From Stutzerimonas xanthomarina DSM 18231 (GTDB lineage Bacteria > Pseudomonadota > Gammaproteobacteria > Pseudomonadales > Pseudomonadaceae): a DNA stretch of 64,000 bases. The stretch spans positions 124,001 to 188,000 of the forward strand of contig NZ_FQXA01000001.1 of NCBI RefSeq assembly GCF_900129835.1, given 5' to 3'. Positions within the stretch are counted from its first letter, which is position 1; each line of letters opens with the position of its first letter. The position numbers were made by a program, and so were the translations under genes. Positions 8,638 to 18,417 of this stretch are shown piece after piece. The notes under the pieces are model-generated. The model saw nothing but the letters and a program-made list of their open reading frames with translations. It did not search any database and was not told the origin of the DNA.

Positions 8638-8959
8638 AGTTATCGAATCATCGGTGATCGGCCAGATACCATAAGGTCATCACGCAGCACATGTACTGGC
8701 AAACTCTCACCAGGATGTATCGCTTCACGTAGCCCCAGGACCCGTTCAAGTCTTCGCAGGGGATATATGCAGCAACACCGCAGTTGGCGTCACAGTGCGC
8801 AGGGGAATCGCACGAATTGAATCGCTGCGCATCGCCTTATACCGATGCCGAAACCCCAACTCGGTCCAGTCCCCTCACCCCTCCGGGGAGAGGGTTAGGG
8901 TGAGGGGCGGGCGCTATGTCGAGCGCCGATTCAACGGCCCATACCAACGGCCGCTTCAC
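8638..8959. other. Intergenic region with repeat copy B
   Basis: 322 bp between the convergent DUF559 and gcd genes. Apart from repeat copy B at 8871-8914 no gene, promoter or RNA is recognised. Confidence 0.6.
8871..8914 (-). repeat. Intergenic palindromic repeat, copy B
   Basis: CCCCTCACCC (8871-8880) faces GGGTGAGGGG (8898-8907), followed by CGGGCG. Read on the minus strand it matches copy A, including the GCCCGCCCC outer edge. The two copies form an imperfect inverted pair about 330 bp across. Confidence 0.8.
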
Positions 8960-11350
8960 CTACTCCTCCAACGTCCAGGCCACCACCGAATCCCCAATCT
9001 TCGTCCCGAACGATCCATGCCCACCGGCCATCTGCACCACGTACTGCTTGCCGGTCTGCTCGGACACGTAGGTCATCGGCGTCGCCTGGCCACCCGCAGG
9101 AAGGCGGGCTTTCCACAGTTCTTCACCCGTTCGCAGGTCATAGGCGCGCAGGTAGTAGTCCAGCGTACCGCTCATAAAGGCCACTCCACCGGCCGTCACG
9201 ATCGGCCCGCCCAGCGCTGGCGTACCCACCGGGAACGGGATACCCAAGGGTGCACTGTCGCGGCTGGTGCCGTTCTTGTGCATCCAGACTTTCTTCATGG
9301 TGCGCAGATCGACTGCCGTCACGTAGCCCCATGGCGGGGTCTGGCATGGCAGGCCGAGCACGGACATGAACGGTTCCAGTCTCACCATCCAGGGCGCGCC
9401 AAGGTTCGGTTGCAACCCGGTTTCGCCGCCACCGGTACGCTCCTCCGGATCGACGTCGTTGCGGTTGACCATGGTCGAGATGAACGCCAGGTAATTTGGC
9501 GCACCGAATAACAGCTGGCGGCTCGGATCCACCGCCACCGATGGCCAGTTGAAGGTGCCGACGTTGCCCGGATAGATCAGCGAGCCCTGCTCGGACGGCG
9601 GTGTGAAGTCACCGTCGTAGCGCAGTTTGCGAAACTGGATGCGGCACATCATCTGATCCAGAGGCGTGCCGCCCCACATGTCCTTCTCGTACAGCGGCGC
9701 GTCGGGCGCGTAGCTGAGCGCCGAAATTGGCTGGGTAGGCGCCGCGTAATCACCTTCCACGGTGCCCTGGGGCACCGGAATTTCCTCGACAGGGACAATC
9801 GGCTCACCCGTACGGCGATCCAGTACGAAAAGATCACCCCGCTTGGTCGGCTGGATGATAGCCGGCACCGTGCCCTGCGGCCCGTCAATGTCCACCAGCG
9901 TCGGCTGCGAGGGCAGGTCACGGTCCCACAGGTCGTGATGGACGGTCTGGAACTCCCACCGCACCTTACCGGTGTCCAGCTCCAGCGCCACGAGCGTATC
10001 CGTGAAGCGCTCCGATTCAGGCGTACGTGGCACGGCCCACTGGTCGGGGGTCTGATTACCCGTCGGGATGTACACCAGCCCAAGCGATTCATCCGCTGTG
10101 GCGATGGTCCATGAGTTCGGCGTGCTGCGCACATAGGTCTCACCCGGTGCGAGCGGCTCGGTGGCGTCCGGATTGCCCGGGTCGAAATTCCAGATCAGTC
10201 GACCATTGCGAACGTCATAGGCGCGGATCACGCCACCGGGCGAATCCACCGCGCCGTTATCCGTAATGGACCCACCAACGATGACCAGTTTCTCGGTCAC
10301 CACGGGCGGCGACGTCGGCAGATAGACGCCCAGCGCGCCTTCGCCCAGGCCCGCCTTGAGATCAACCACGCCGGCGTCGCCGAAGTCTTCACAGGGCTTG
10401 CCATCCTGCACATCCAGCGCGATGAGCGTGCCGTCATTGGTCGGCAGAAAAAGGCGCTGCTCGCAGCGCGCCGCCGGCTGATCGGCGCTTGCGACCGGGA
10501 CGGCGTAGCGGGTTGCGTCATGGAAAGCCAAGCCGCGGCAAGTCATGTGCTGGTAGTACTCGGCATCGCGGTTGATGCTCGGGTCGAAGCGCCAGCGCTC
10601 CTCGCCAGTGTCGGCATCCAGCGCAATGGCGATGCTGTGCGGGGTGCAGATGAACAGGCTATCGCCGATCTTCAACGGCGTAACCTGATTGGTGATTTCG
10701 CCGGGATCGCCTTCGCCCGGCAAATCGCCGGTGTGATATTCCCAGGCCTTTTGCAGGCTCCCGACATTTTCCGGCGTGATGAGGTCAGCCGTGGAATAGC
10801 GGTCGCCTCTGCCGGAGCCCCCGTAAGCCGTCCACTCGGTGGCCTGTCGGCCGGCCTGCCCTTCCGGGTTCAGGCCTTGCATCTGCGCATCACTGAACTC
10901 ACCCGTGATCGAGTGATAGTCCTGCGTTAACGAGTAGCCCGCCATCAGCGCACCGGCCAGCAGGCCGAGCCCGAGCAAACCACTGGCGCCGTCGCGCCAG
11001 ACCAGCCGGTCGCTCACGTAGCGATTGACGAAAGGCAAAATCAGCCACAGGCCCAGGACGCACCAAAGATCGATGCGTGGCGCCATCTGCCACCAATCGA
11101 ACCGCACCTCGTACAGCGTCCACGCCAGCGTCGCCAGCAGCAGCACCGCGTACAACCAGATCGCCGCGCGACGCCGAGCAAACAGCAGACCGGCGACAAC
11201 AAGCAGTCCCACACCGGCGACCAGGTAGTACCAGGACCCGCCTAATATTGCGAGATAGCCGCCACCAATAGCCATCAGCGCGCCCAGCACCAGGACCACC
11301 ACGGCAGTCAGGGTGACTCTCAAGGGTCGCGGCCCGTAGTCGATGCTCAT
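8960..11350 (-). CDS. gcd: Membrane-bound PQQ-dependent glucose dehydrogenase
   Basis: A 796-residue quinoprotein, the same length as E. coli Gcd. It oxidises glucose to gluconolactone at the periplasmic face and reduces ubiquinone. Five N-terminal helices fall within about residues 10-145. The eight-bladed PQQ propeller then starts at WTAYGGSGRGDRYS and contains repeated tryptophan-docking sequences. GGAGA is seven bases before the start. Activity needs PQQ, whose synthesis genes are not in the window. Peripheral glucose oxidation also releases gluconate that can dissolve mineral phosphate. It is transcribed away from the fru terminator and is probably monocistronic. Confidence 0.95.
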   Translation of the reverse strand: MSIDYGPRPLRVTLTAVVVLVLGALMAIGGGYLAILGGSWYYLVAGVGLLVVAGLLFARRRAAIWLYAVLLLATLAWTLYEVRFDWWQMAPRIDLWCVLGLWLILPFVNRYVSDRLVWRDGASGLLGLGLLAGALMAGYSLTQDYHSITGEFSDAQMQGLNPEGQAGRQATEWTAYGGSGRGDRYSTADLITPENVGSLQKAWEYHTGDLPGEGDPGEITNQVTPLKIGDSLFICTPHSIAIALDADTGEERWRFDPSINRDAEYYQHMTCRGLAFHDATRYAVPVASADQPAARCEQRLFLPTNDGTLIALDVQDGKPCEDFGDAGVVDLKAGLGEGALGVYLPTSPPVVTEKLVIVGGSITDNGAVDSPGGVIRAYDVRNGRLIWNFDPGNPDATEPLAPGETYVRSTPNSWTIATADESLGLVYIPTGNQTPDQWAVPRTPESERFTDTLVALELDTGKVRWEFQTVHHDLWDRDLPSQPTLVDIDGPQGTVPAIIQPTKRGDLFVLDRRTGEPIVPVEEIPVPQGTVEGDYAAPTQPISALSYAPDAPLYEKDMWGGTPLDQMMCRIQFRKLRYDGDFTPPSEQGSLIYPGNVGTFNWPSVAVDPSRQLLFGAPNYLAFISTMVNRNDVDPEERTGGGETGLQPNLGAPWMVRLEPFMSVLGLPCQTPPWGYVTAVDLRTMKKVWMHKNGTSRDSAPLGIPFPVGTPALGGPIVTAGGVAFMSGTLDYYLRAYDLRTGEELWKARLPAGGQATPMTYVSEQTGKQYVVQMAGGHGSFGTKIGDSVVAWTLEE

Positions 11351-11379
11351 GCAACAGTCTCCAGCGATTCGTACTTAGA

Positions 11380-11431
11380 ACAGAAAAGCAAAAGCCAGCG
11401 AAACCTTGTGTCACAAAGTTTCGGCTGGCTT
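11380..11431 (-). terminator. Terminator of the fruBKA operon
   Basis: A long imperfect stem on the minus strand: AAGCCAGCCGAAAC pairs with GTTTCGCTGGCTT (one bulge, one mismatch) around a short loop, followed by TTGCTTTTC. It lies 50 bp beyond the fruA stop and just upstream of gcd. Confidence 0.85.
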
Positions 11432-11480
11432 GTAGTGGATGCGGCGCGAGGGCCTTAGTTCAGCGTTTCCAGTCCGATGG

Positions 11481-13220
11481 TCAGGCCGTGGCGCCAACAG
11501 CGAGGGGTTGCGCCTCAGGCCGCTTGATCACGGCATAGATCACCCCCGTCACCAAGCTGCCGGCGAGAATCGCGACGAGATACAGCAGCGCATGGTTGAT
11601 GGCGTTCGGGATCAGCAGCACGAACAGACCGCCATGGGGCGCCAGCAGCTTTGCGCCGAAGGCCATGGACAGCGCGCCGGTCAGCGCACCACCGGCGATG
11701 CTGGCTGGAATCACCCGCAACGGGTCTTTCGCAGCGAACGGAATCGCGCCTTCGGAAATGAAGCAGCAGCCCAGCACCAGCGCGGCCTTGCCGGCTTCGC
11801 GCTCGGTCTGCGCGAACTTGCGCCGGGCGATCAGCGTGGCGATGCCCATGCCGATTGGCGGCACCATCCCAGCCGCCATGGTGGCAGCCATCGGTGCGTA
11901 GCTCTGAGACGCGAGCAGCCCGACGGAGAAGGCATAAGCGGCCTTGTTCACTGGTCCGCCGAGGTCGACGCACATCATGCTGCCAAGCAGCAGCCCGAGC
12001 AGGATGGCGTTGGCGGTGCCCATGGTGTCGAGGAATTCGGTCAGCCCGGCGAGCATCTTCGCCACCGGCGTGCCGACCACGTAAATCATCACCAGGCCGG
12101 TGAACAGACTGGCCAGCAACGGAATGATCAGGATCGGCTTGAGCGATTCGACGCTGGCCGGCAAGGGAATCCAGCGATTGACGGCCTTGGCCGCGTAACC
12201 GGCGACGAAGCCGGCGATGATGCCGCCGATAAAGCCTGCCCCCAGGGTGCCGGCCAGCAAGCCGCCGATCATGCCGGGCGCCAGCCCCGGGCGATCCGCG
12301 ATGGAATAGGCGATGTATCCCGCCAGCAGCGGCACCATCAACTGGAAGGCCGTTTCGCCACCGATCTTCATCAGCGCGGCGGCCAGCGTGCCCTCCTCCT
12401 TGAACGCCTCGATGCCGAATACGAACGACAGCGCGATCAGCAAACCGCCCGCCACCACCATCGGCAGCATGTAGGACACGCCGGTCAGCAGGTGCTTGTA
12501 GACACCGGTCTTTTCGCCCTTCTGTTCGCCGCCGCCGGTATTGGCTGTGGCGCCTCCGGCTAGCACAGCGCCTTCTTCCAGCGCGCGATCCAGCGTCGCG
12601 TCGGGTTGTTTGAGGGCCACGCCGGTGCCGCAGCGAAACACGCGTTTGCCGGCAAAGCGGGCGACATCCACTTCGATATCGGCGGCCAGCAGCACCACGT
12701 CGGCCGCGGCGATGGCGTCCGCTTCCAGCACGTTGCGCGCACCCACCGAACCGCGGGTTTCCACCTGCAGGTCGTAACCCTTGCGGATCGCGGCCTGCTG
12801 CAGGGCTTCAGCCGCCATGAAGGTGTGCGCCACGCCGGTCGGGCAAGCGGTGATGGCGACAAGTTTGGGCTTGCCACTGGTATGCGCAGCATCCGCTCCG
12901 TCGTCCTGCTGCAGCTCGCTTGCCGTGTCAGCCGCGCTGCGCAGGAAGGCTTCCGGATCGAGCAGCGCCTCGGATGGCGTTGATTGCGCGACGCGTTTGC
13001 CAACGAAGCGCTGCAATGACAACGGCCCGGTTTTCACCACGACCACCAGATCGGCATTGGCGATCTGTGCGGGCGTCAGCGGCGAGCCGATGGCCTTGGG
13101 ATCGTGGACTTCCACGGCGGTCGACCAGCCCAGACGATGGGCGGCCGCTTCGAGCAGGCGTGACGTCAGCACGCTGGTGACCATTCCGTTGGGGCAGGCC
13201 GTAACGATGAGAAGATTCAT
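11481..13220 (-). CDS. fruA: PTS fructose transporter subunit EIIBC
   Basis: 579 residues. It transports fructose and phosphorylates it to fructose 1-phosphate. The N-terminal EIIB-like domain (about 1-110, TACPNGMVTS) is the degenerate copy. The second EIIB (about 124-220) carries the phosphorylated Cys in TACPTGVAHTFMAAE. A Gly-rich linker leads to the EIIC membrane domain (about 240-570) with LLTGVSYMLPMVVAGG and about nine helices. This domain order is that of E. coli and Pseudomonas FruA. It is the last gene of the operon, 20 bp after fruK, and is followed by a strong terminator. Confidence 0.95.
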   Translation of the reverse strand: MNLLIVTACPNGMVTSVLTSRLLEAAAHRLGWSTAVEVHDPKAIGSPLTPAQIANADLVVVVKTGPLSLQRFVGKRVAQSTPSEALLDPEAFLRSAADTASELQQDDGADAAHTSGKPKLVAITACPTGVAHTFMAAEALQQAAIRKGYDLQVETRGSVGARNVLEADAIAAADVVLLAADIEVDVARFAGKRVFRCGTGVALKQPDATLDRALEEGAVLAGGATANTGGGEQKGEKTGVYKHLLTGVSYMLPMVVAGGLLIALSFVFGIEAFKEEGTLAAALMKIGGETAFQLMVPLLAGYIAYSIADRPGLAPGMIGGLLAGTLGAGFIGGIIAGFVAGYAAKAVNRWIPLPASVESLKPILIIPLLASLFTGLVMIYVVGTPVAKMLAGLTEFLDTMGTANAILLGLLLGSMMCVDLGGPVNKAAYAFSVGLLASQSYAPMAATMAAGMVPPIGMGIATLIARRKFAQTEREAGKAALVLGCCFISEGAIPFAAKDPLRVIPASIAGGALTGALSMAFGAKLLAPHGGLFVLLIPNAINHALLYLVAILAGSLVTGVIYAVIKRPEAQPLAVGATA

Positions 13221-13240
13221 TCCTTCACCTCTTGTTCGAT

Positions 13241-14179
13241 TTATTGGCTCAGCGGTTGGAGCCGGACCCTGGCCTCCAGGTCCGCAAGTCCATCCGTGTC
13301 GGTGATGCCAAAGCCGACCTGCCCAACCGCCTGCGCGGCAATGGCGGTGGCGTGTGTAAGGGTGCGTTCGGCCGGCCAGCCTTCCAGCAGACCGTGAAGC
13401 ACGCCGGCGAGCAGTGAGTCGCCCGCACCAACGGTGCTGACGACCTGAACCTTTGGCGGATTGGCATGCAGCGTGGCGCCTGGCGAGAACCAGCTGACGC
13501 CATTGGCGCCCTGCGAAATAACCACGTGTTCGATGCCTTCGGCTTGTAGTCGCCGTGCTTCGGCAGTCAGCGCTGCCGACTCGGTGAGTTCGATGCCACG
13601 GGCCTCGGCCAGCTCTTCCTCGTTGGGTTTGATCAACCAGGGCGTGGCGGCCAGCCCGTCACGCAACGCGGCACCACTGGTGTCCAGAGCCACCCGCACG
13701 CCGAGACTCTTGAGCGTCTGCAAGAGCTGGACGAACCACTGCCTATCGATGCCACGAGGCAAGCTGCCGGCGACGACCACGAGGTCATGAGCGGGCGCCA
13801 GCCGCAGGAGCTGTGTCAGCAACTCCGTGCAGTGCGCCTCGCTCACCTTCACCCCCGGGCCGTTGATGTCGGTGACCTGCCCGTCCGCTTCGGCCAGTTT
13901 GATATTGCTGCGGGTATCGCCCGGAACGCGGACGAATTCGTCGGCTAATCCACGCGCGGCGAACAACTGCTCGAAAGCCAGAGGATTGCCCTCGCCGAGA
14001 AAGCCAGTGACGGTCAGCTGATGGCCGAGGTCGGCCAGCACCTGCGAGACGTTGAGCCCCTTTCCGGCGGCATGCACCTGCAGGCTTTCGCTGCGATTTA
14101 CTTCGCCGAGGCGCAGCGCGGGCAGCTGTACGGTCAGGTCCAGGGCCGGGTTGAGGGTGACCGTCAGCACGCGAGCCAT
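13241..14179 (-). CDS. fruK: 1-phosphofructokinase
   Basis: A 312-residue PfkB-family kinase that converts fructose 1-phosphate to fructose 1,6-bisphosphate in the cytoplasm. It shows the family's first signature, HAAGKGLNVSQVL (about residues 36-48). The second signature, STVGAGDSLLAG, near residue 250 contains the catalytic Asp. The ATG overlaps the fruB stop by one base (TGATG), so translation is coupled. In pseudomonads fructose 1-phosphate is also the effector released by FruR. Confidence 0.95.
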   Translation of the reverse strand: MARVLTVTLNPALDLTVQLPALRLGEVNRSESLQVHAAGKGLNVSQVLADLGHQLTVTGFLGEGNPLAFEQLFAARGLADEFVRVPGDTRSNIKLAEADGQVTDINGPGVKVSEAHCTELLTQLLRLAPAHDLVVVAGSLPRGIDRQWFVQLLQTLKSLGVRVALDTSGAALRDGLAATPWLIKPNEEELAEARGIELTESAALTAEARRLQAEGIEHVVISQGANGVSWFSPGATLHANPPKVQVVSTVGAGDSLLAGVLHGLLEGWPAERTLTHATAIAAQAVGQVGFGITDTDGLADLEARVRLQPLSQ

Positions 14180-17058
14180 CAGCAGTGCTCCCCGACGAAG
14201 GCGCGGACTTCATGGGCGCCGGGCAGCATCAGGGCTTGCTGGGCCAGCCTCTGGCAGGCCGCGAAATCCAGCTCGCGAACGCGCGCCTTCACCAAGGCGA
14301 TGCTGCGCGCCGAAACGCTCAGTTCGTCCACGCCCAGGCCCACCAGCATCGGTACCGCCAATGCATCAGCGGCCAGCTCGCCACAAACGCCGACCCACTT
14401 GCCGTGGGCATGGGCGGCCTCGACCGTCATACCGATCAGCCGCAGCACCGCTGGGTGCAGCCCATCGGCCTGCCCTGAAAGCGTCGGATGCCCGCGGTCG
14501 ATGGCGAGGGTGTACTGCGTCAGGTCATTGGTGCCGATGCTGAAGAAGTCGACTTCCTGCGCCAGCACCGGCGCGATCAGCGCGGCGGACGGGATCTCGA
14601 TCATGATGCCGACCTGCAGGTCGGCCACCGGCAGCTCAACGCGCAGGCGGTCGACCATGGCTTTGGCGGTGCGCCACTCGTCGATGTTGCCGACCATGGG
14701 GAACATGATCCGCAGCGGGCGGCCATCGGCCGAGGCGAGCAAGGCGCGCAACTGGGTTTCGAGGATGTCCGGACGCTGCAGGCTTAGGCGAATCCCGCGC
14801 ACGCCAAGAAAGGGGTTTTCCTCGGCTGGCATCGGCCAGTACGGCAGCGGCTTGTCCCCGCCGACATCCAGCGTACGTACCACCAATGGACGCCCTTGGA
14901 GGGCTTCCAGCACGCGGCGGTACTCGGCTTCCTGAGTCGCCTGATCCGGCGCCTGGGAATGGTTCATGAACACCAGTTCGGTACGCAGCAGGCCAATGCC
15001 TTCGGCGCCCATCGCCACCGCTTCCGGGGTTTCGCCAGCAGCGCCGATGTTGGCAGCGATCTCTACCGGATGGCCGTCACGGGTGATGGCCGGCTCCAGG
15101 CGACGCTCATTTGCCAGGCGCTTGCGCTCCTCGCGGGTGGCGCGCTCGTTCCGGGCCTGCTCCAGCTGCGCATCGGTCGGGGCGACCAGCAGTTCACCGC
15201 GCTCGCCGTCGAGCAGCAACAGTGTGTTTGGGGCCAGCCCAAGCACACCCGGCCCGGCACCGACGATGGCCGGAATGCCCAGCGCGCGGGCGATGATGGC
15301 GCTGTGGGAGGTCGCACCGCCGCCAGCGGTAAGAATGCCTGCGACCCGCTGGGCGTTTAGCGTGGCGACGTCCGAAGGCGCGACTTCGTCCATCACCAGA
15401 ATGTAAGGCTCGTCCGGCGCCTGCTCGGCTTCAACGCCCGTCAGGCAGGCCAGCACACGGCGGCCAACATCACGCAGGTCGGCGGCACGCTCGGCCAATA
15501 ATTTGTCGTGCAAAGCTTCCTGCTGTTGCGCCGCAGTTTCGATTTCCTCCATCCAGGCTGCTTCGGCGCTCAGCCCTTTTTGCAGACGCGCCTGGACTTC
15601 CTCTCGCAGCGCCGGGTCGCGCAGCATGGCCTGATGGGTGGTGAAGATGTCGCGGATGCTGGCGACCTGACTCGCTTCGATCAGCTTGCCGATTTCTGCA
15701 TGGACCTTGTTCAGAGCCGCATCCAGACGTTGCAGTTCGATCGCCGGCGACTCGCCCCGCTTGGGGTAGTCGATCACCTGTGGTTTACGCACCAGCACTG
15801 GGCCGATGGCAATGCCCGGCGAGGCAGCAATGCCATTCAGCTGGTCGCCGGCACGCAAGGCGGCATGCTCGATGGCCGATTCATCAGGTTGCATGGCGAT
15901 GACCGGTTGCTCCATCTCACCCGCAGCCGGCAAGGGCTCGACGTCCTCGCCCAGCCCGTCTTCCACGGCGCGCACCAGCGCCGGCAACGCATCGTCGGCA
16001 ATGGAAGGTTCGGCCATGAATTCCAGCATCTGACCGCGATGCGCACCCACGGCCAGCAATTTGCTCAAGCTCTTGGCCGATACCCCGGCGCTCTCACTGC
16101 CAGCCAGCCGCACACGGACTTCTCCATCGAAGGCCTGAGCGATTTCGGTCAGCACCTTGGCCGGACGCGCATGCAAGCCATGGGCATTCGCCAGCGGCAC
16201 CTGGACACTCGGCCAGTCTGCAGCCACTTCTCCGCCCAGGGCTTCGAGCACTGTGCGACTGGAAGTCGCCTGGCTCAGCTCCTGGCCGCGCCCTTCGATC
16301 AACAGGTTGCACAGGCGCTCAAGCATCGCCCGATGCGCTTCGCCCAGGCTGGCCAGCACGAAGAGACCATTGAGGGGCTGGCCCTGGTGTTCGAGGCTGG
16401 ATGTTGGCGTGATGAATGCCAGTCCCGGCCGCTGCACCGACTGCTCACTGCTCAACCACCAGAGCCCGTCACCCAGCGGCAGCGCCTGGCTCAGCGGCAA
16501 GCTGGCGTTGAAGCCCGGTTCCACGCACTGCGCGCGCTTGAGCAGCTTCACACCCTGCCAGGCCAATTCGTCGAAATCATCGGCGGCGACACCCAGGCCA
16601 ACCAGTTCGCCATCCAGCGCCAACGCCTGCGGCGCGCCCTGCAGCAGATCGATGATGGCTTCCGGGCTTTCGGCTTTCTGCAGCGCACCGCTCAGATCGC
16701 CCTCGCCCAATGCTCGGGTCAGCAGCTGCAACAGCCGCAGGTGCTCATCCGACCGCGCCGCAATACCGATCGCCAGATACACCAACTGGCCGTTGCCCCA
16801 GTCGACGCCGGCCGGAAAGTGCAGCAGGCGCACGCCGGTGGTGAACACCTGATCGCGGGTTTCCGGCGTGCCATGGGGAATCGCGATGCCCTGCCCGAGA
16901 AAGGTCGAACCCTGCGCTTCGCGCGCACGCAGGCCGTCGAGATAACCGGGCGCTACCAGCCCGTCGGCCACCAGTACCTCGCTGAGCAGGGCGAGGGCCG
17001 CGGGCTTGTCCGCCGCGTGCTGACGCATGTGGATGTGCTGGGCATTCAACTCAAGCAT
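14179..17058 (-). CDS. fruB: PTS fructose multiphosphoryl transfer protein EIIA-HPr-EI
   Basis: A 959-residue fusion carrying all the soluble phosphate-relay parts. EIIA-Fru is at about 1-145, with the phosphoryl His in GIAIPHGTPE. A linker module follows. HPr is at about 280-365, with the active His in GLHARPAKVL. Enzyme I is at about 400-959, with the PEP-dependent His in GGGATSHSAIIAR and the PEP-binding motifs GVRGIRLSL, IEIPSAALI, GTNDLTQYTLA and VCGELAAD. The fusion is the standard Pseudomonas arrangement. AAGGAG lies six bases before the ATG. It is the first gene of fruBKA, divergent from fruR. Confidence 0.96.
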   Translation of the reverse strand: MLELNAQHIHMRQHAADKPAALALLSEVLVADGLVAPGYLDGLRAREAQGSTFLGQGIAIPHGTPETRDQVFTTGVRLLHFPAGVDWGNGQLVYLAIGIAARSDEHLRLLQLLTRALGEGDLSGALQKAESPEAIIDLLQGAPQALALDGELVGLGVAADDFDELAWQGVKLLKRAQCVEPGFNASLPLSQALPLGDGLWWLSSEQSVQRPGLAFITPTSSLEHQGQPLNGLFVLASLGEAHRAMLERLCNLLIEGRGQELSQATSSRTVLEALGGEVAADWPSVQVPLANAHGLHARPAKVLTEIAQAFDGEVRVRLAGSESAGVSAKSLSKLLAVGAHRGQMLEFMAEPSIADDALPALVRAVEDGLGEDVEPLPAAGEMEQPVIAMQPDESAIEHAALRAGDQLNGIAASPGIAIGPVLVRKPQVIDYPKRGESPAIELQRLDAALNKVHAEIGKLIEASQVASIRDIFTTHQAMLRDPALREEVQARLQKGLSAEAAWMEEIETAAQQQEALHDKLLAERAADLRDVGRRVLACLTGVEAEQAPDEPYILVMDEVAPSDVATLNAQRVAGILTAGGGATSHSAIIARALGIPAIVGAGPGVLGLAPNTLLLLDGERGELLVAPTDAQLEQARNERATREERKRLANERRLEPAITRDGHPVEIAANIGAAGETPEAVAMGAEGIGLLRTELVFMNHSQAPDQATQEAEYRRVLEALQGRPLVVRTLDVGGDKPLPYWPMPAEENPFLGVRGIRLSLQRPDILETQLRALLASADGRPLRIMFPMVGNIDEWRTAKAMVDRLRVELPVADLQVGIMIEIPSAALIAPVLAQEVDFFSIGTNDLTQYTLAIDRGHPTLSGQADGLHPAVLRLIGMTVEAAHAHGKWVGVCGELAADALAVPMLVGLGVDELSVSARSIALVKARVRELDFAACQRLAQQALMLPGAHEVRAFVGEHC

Positions 17059-17165
17059 GGAGAACTCCTTGCGGGCTCGCGATTGTTTTTATACCGGCGG
17101 CGTGCGAACGACAGCGCGCCGGCATGACCCGAATCCTGGGCTGGCGCTTATGACCGGACAGCTGC

Positions 17166-17177
17166 TGAAACGTTTCA
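17166..17177. promoter_or_regulatory. FruR/Cra operator
   Basis: TGAAACGTTTCA, a perfect 12-bp palindrome between fruB and fruR. It differs by one base from the Pseudomonas putida Cra core TTAAACGTTTCA and equals the E. coli Cra core. One site placed 107 bp before fruB could control both divergent promoters, being released by fructose 1-phosphate. Confidence 0.85.
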
Positions 17178-17314
17178 CCAACCCTTGGCACATTACGCAA
17201 ATTTGGGTGACTCTAGAAGCCCGAGTTCAAACCACCCGTCTCGGGGATCCACTTGCCTCTCCGTAGAACGTGTTCCGCCGTCACTGCAAACCGGAACAGA
17301 CCAAGGATTTCTCG

Positions 17315-18304
17315 TTGAAACTGACCGACCTCGCCCGCCTCGCCAATGTTTCGGTAACCACCGCCAGCTATGTGCTCAACGGCAAGGCTGCGCAACGGCG
17401 AATCAGCCCAGCCACGGTCGAGCGCGTCATGGCCGTCGCCGAACAGAAGGGTTTTCAGCTTGATCAACAAGCGGCCGGGCTACGCCGCGGGCAGTCGCGG
17501 ACCCTTGGCTTCATCGTTCCGGACCTGGAAAACCCGAGCTACGCCCGCCTGGCCAAATTGCTGGAACAGCGCGCCCGCTTGCGCGGCTATCAGTTGCTGA
17601 TCGCAGGTTCCGACGACGAGCCGGACACCGAGCGGCAGGTCATTCAGGTCCTGCGCTCGCGCCGTTGCGATGCGCTGATCGTTGCCAGCTGCCTGCCGGC
17701 TGATGATCAGAGCTATCGCAAGCTTCAAGCGAGCGGCACCCCGGTGATTGCCCTCGACCGGGCTATGGATGCCGAGCACTTCTGTTCAGTGGTCAGCGAT
17801 GACCGCGAGGCAGCGGCGCAGCTGACCCGCTCGCTGGACATTCCTGCCGACGCGCATATCGCGCTGATCAGCGCGCGGCCGGCCCTTCGCATCAGCCAGC
17901 AGCGTGAGGAAGGTTTTAACCGGACTTTAACCGGGCACAGGGGCCAGGTCAGCGTGCTGCAGGCCGAGCAGTTCAGCCGCGCCTGTGGCCGCGAACAGCT
18001 GCTCGCCCTGCTGGACCGTGGCCCGCTGCCCGATGCCTTGATCACCACCGCGTACGTGTTGCTGGAAGGCGTCTTCGATGCACTGCGCGAACGCGATCTG
18101 CTGTGGCCAGAGCAGCTGCGGCTGGCGACCTTTGGTGACGCGCAGCTGTTGGATTTCCTTCCGATCCGGGTCAACGCAATTTCCCAGCAGCACGAGCACA
18201 TCGCCGAGCGAACCCTGGAACAGGCCATTCGTGCGATCGAGCAAGGCGATTACCGTCCCGGGGTGATCGCCATCGAGCGTGAGCTGAAGAATCGCCGGCT
18301 CTGA
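17315..18304 (+). CDS. fruR: Fructose operon repressor, LacI/GalR family (FruR/Cra)
   Basis: 329 residues from a TTG start. The helix-turn-helix lies at the very N-terminus (KLTDLARLANVSVTTASYVLNG), as in FruR proteins, followed by the hinge and the periplasmic-binding-like effector domain (TLGFIVPDLENPSYARL). TTG 17315 is preferred because AAGGA lies seven bases upstream and the protein then begins MKLTDLARL like its relatives. A GTG at 17270 would add 15 unlikely residues. It is divergent from fruBKA, with one operator between, and probably represses the operon until fructose 1-phosphate binds. Confidence 0.92.
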   Translation: MKLTDLARLANVSVTTASYVLNGKAAQRRISPATVERVMAVAEQKGFQLDQQAAGLRRGQSRTLGFIVPDLENPSYARLAKLLEQRARLRGYQLLIAGSDDEPDTERQVIQVLRSRRCDALIVASCLPADDQSYRKLQASGTPVIALDRAMDAEHFCSVVSDDREAAAQLTRSLDIPADAHIALISARPALRISQQREEGFNRTLTGHRGQVSVLQAEQFSRACGREQLLALLDRGPLPDALITTAYVLLEGVFDALRERDLLWPEQLRLATFGDAQLLDFLPIRVNAISQQHEHIAERTLEQAIRAIEQGDYRPGVIAIERELKNRRL

Positions 18305-18417
18305 TCAATCTGCCCCTTGCGGCCGTTGTTTGGCTGAAGGAAGCTTGCGGCCTATCTAGCGACCGGACCCGCGAGGAAGCTCACCAGGCGCGACCTGCGC
18401 GAGTTGCAGCGATTTTT

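Noticed and set aside
11439-12563. A 374-codon plus-strand frame across fruA
   Set aside because: Composition is His/Gln/Arg-rich as in antisense shadows; fruA on the minus strand has all expected motifs.
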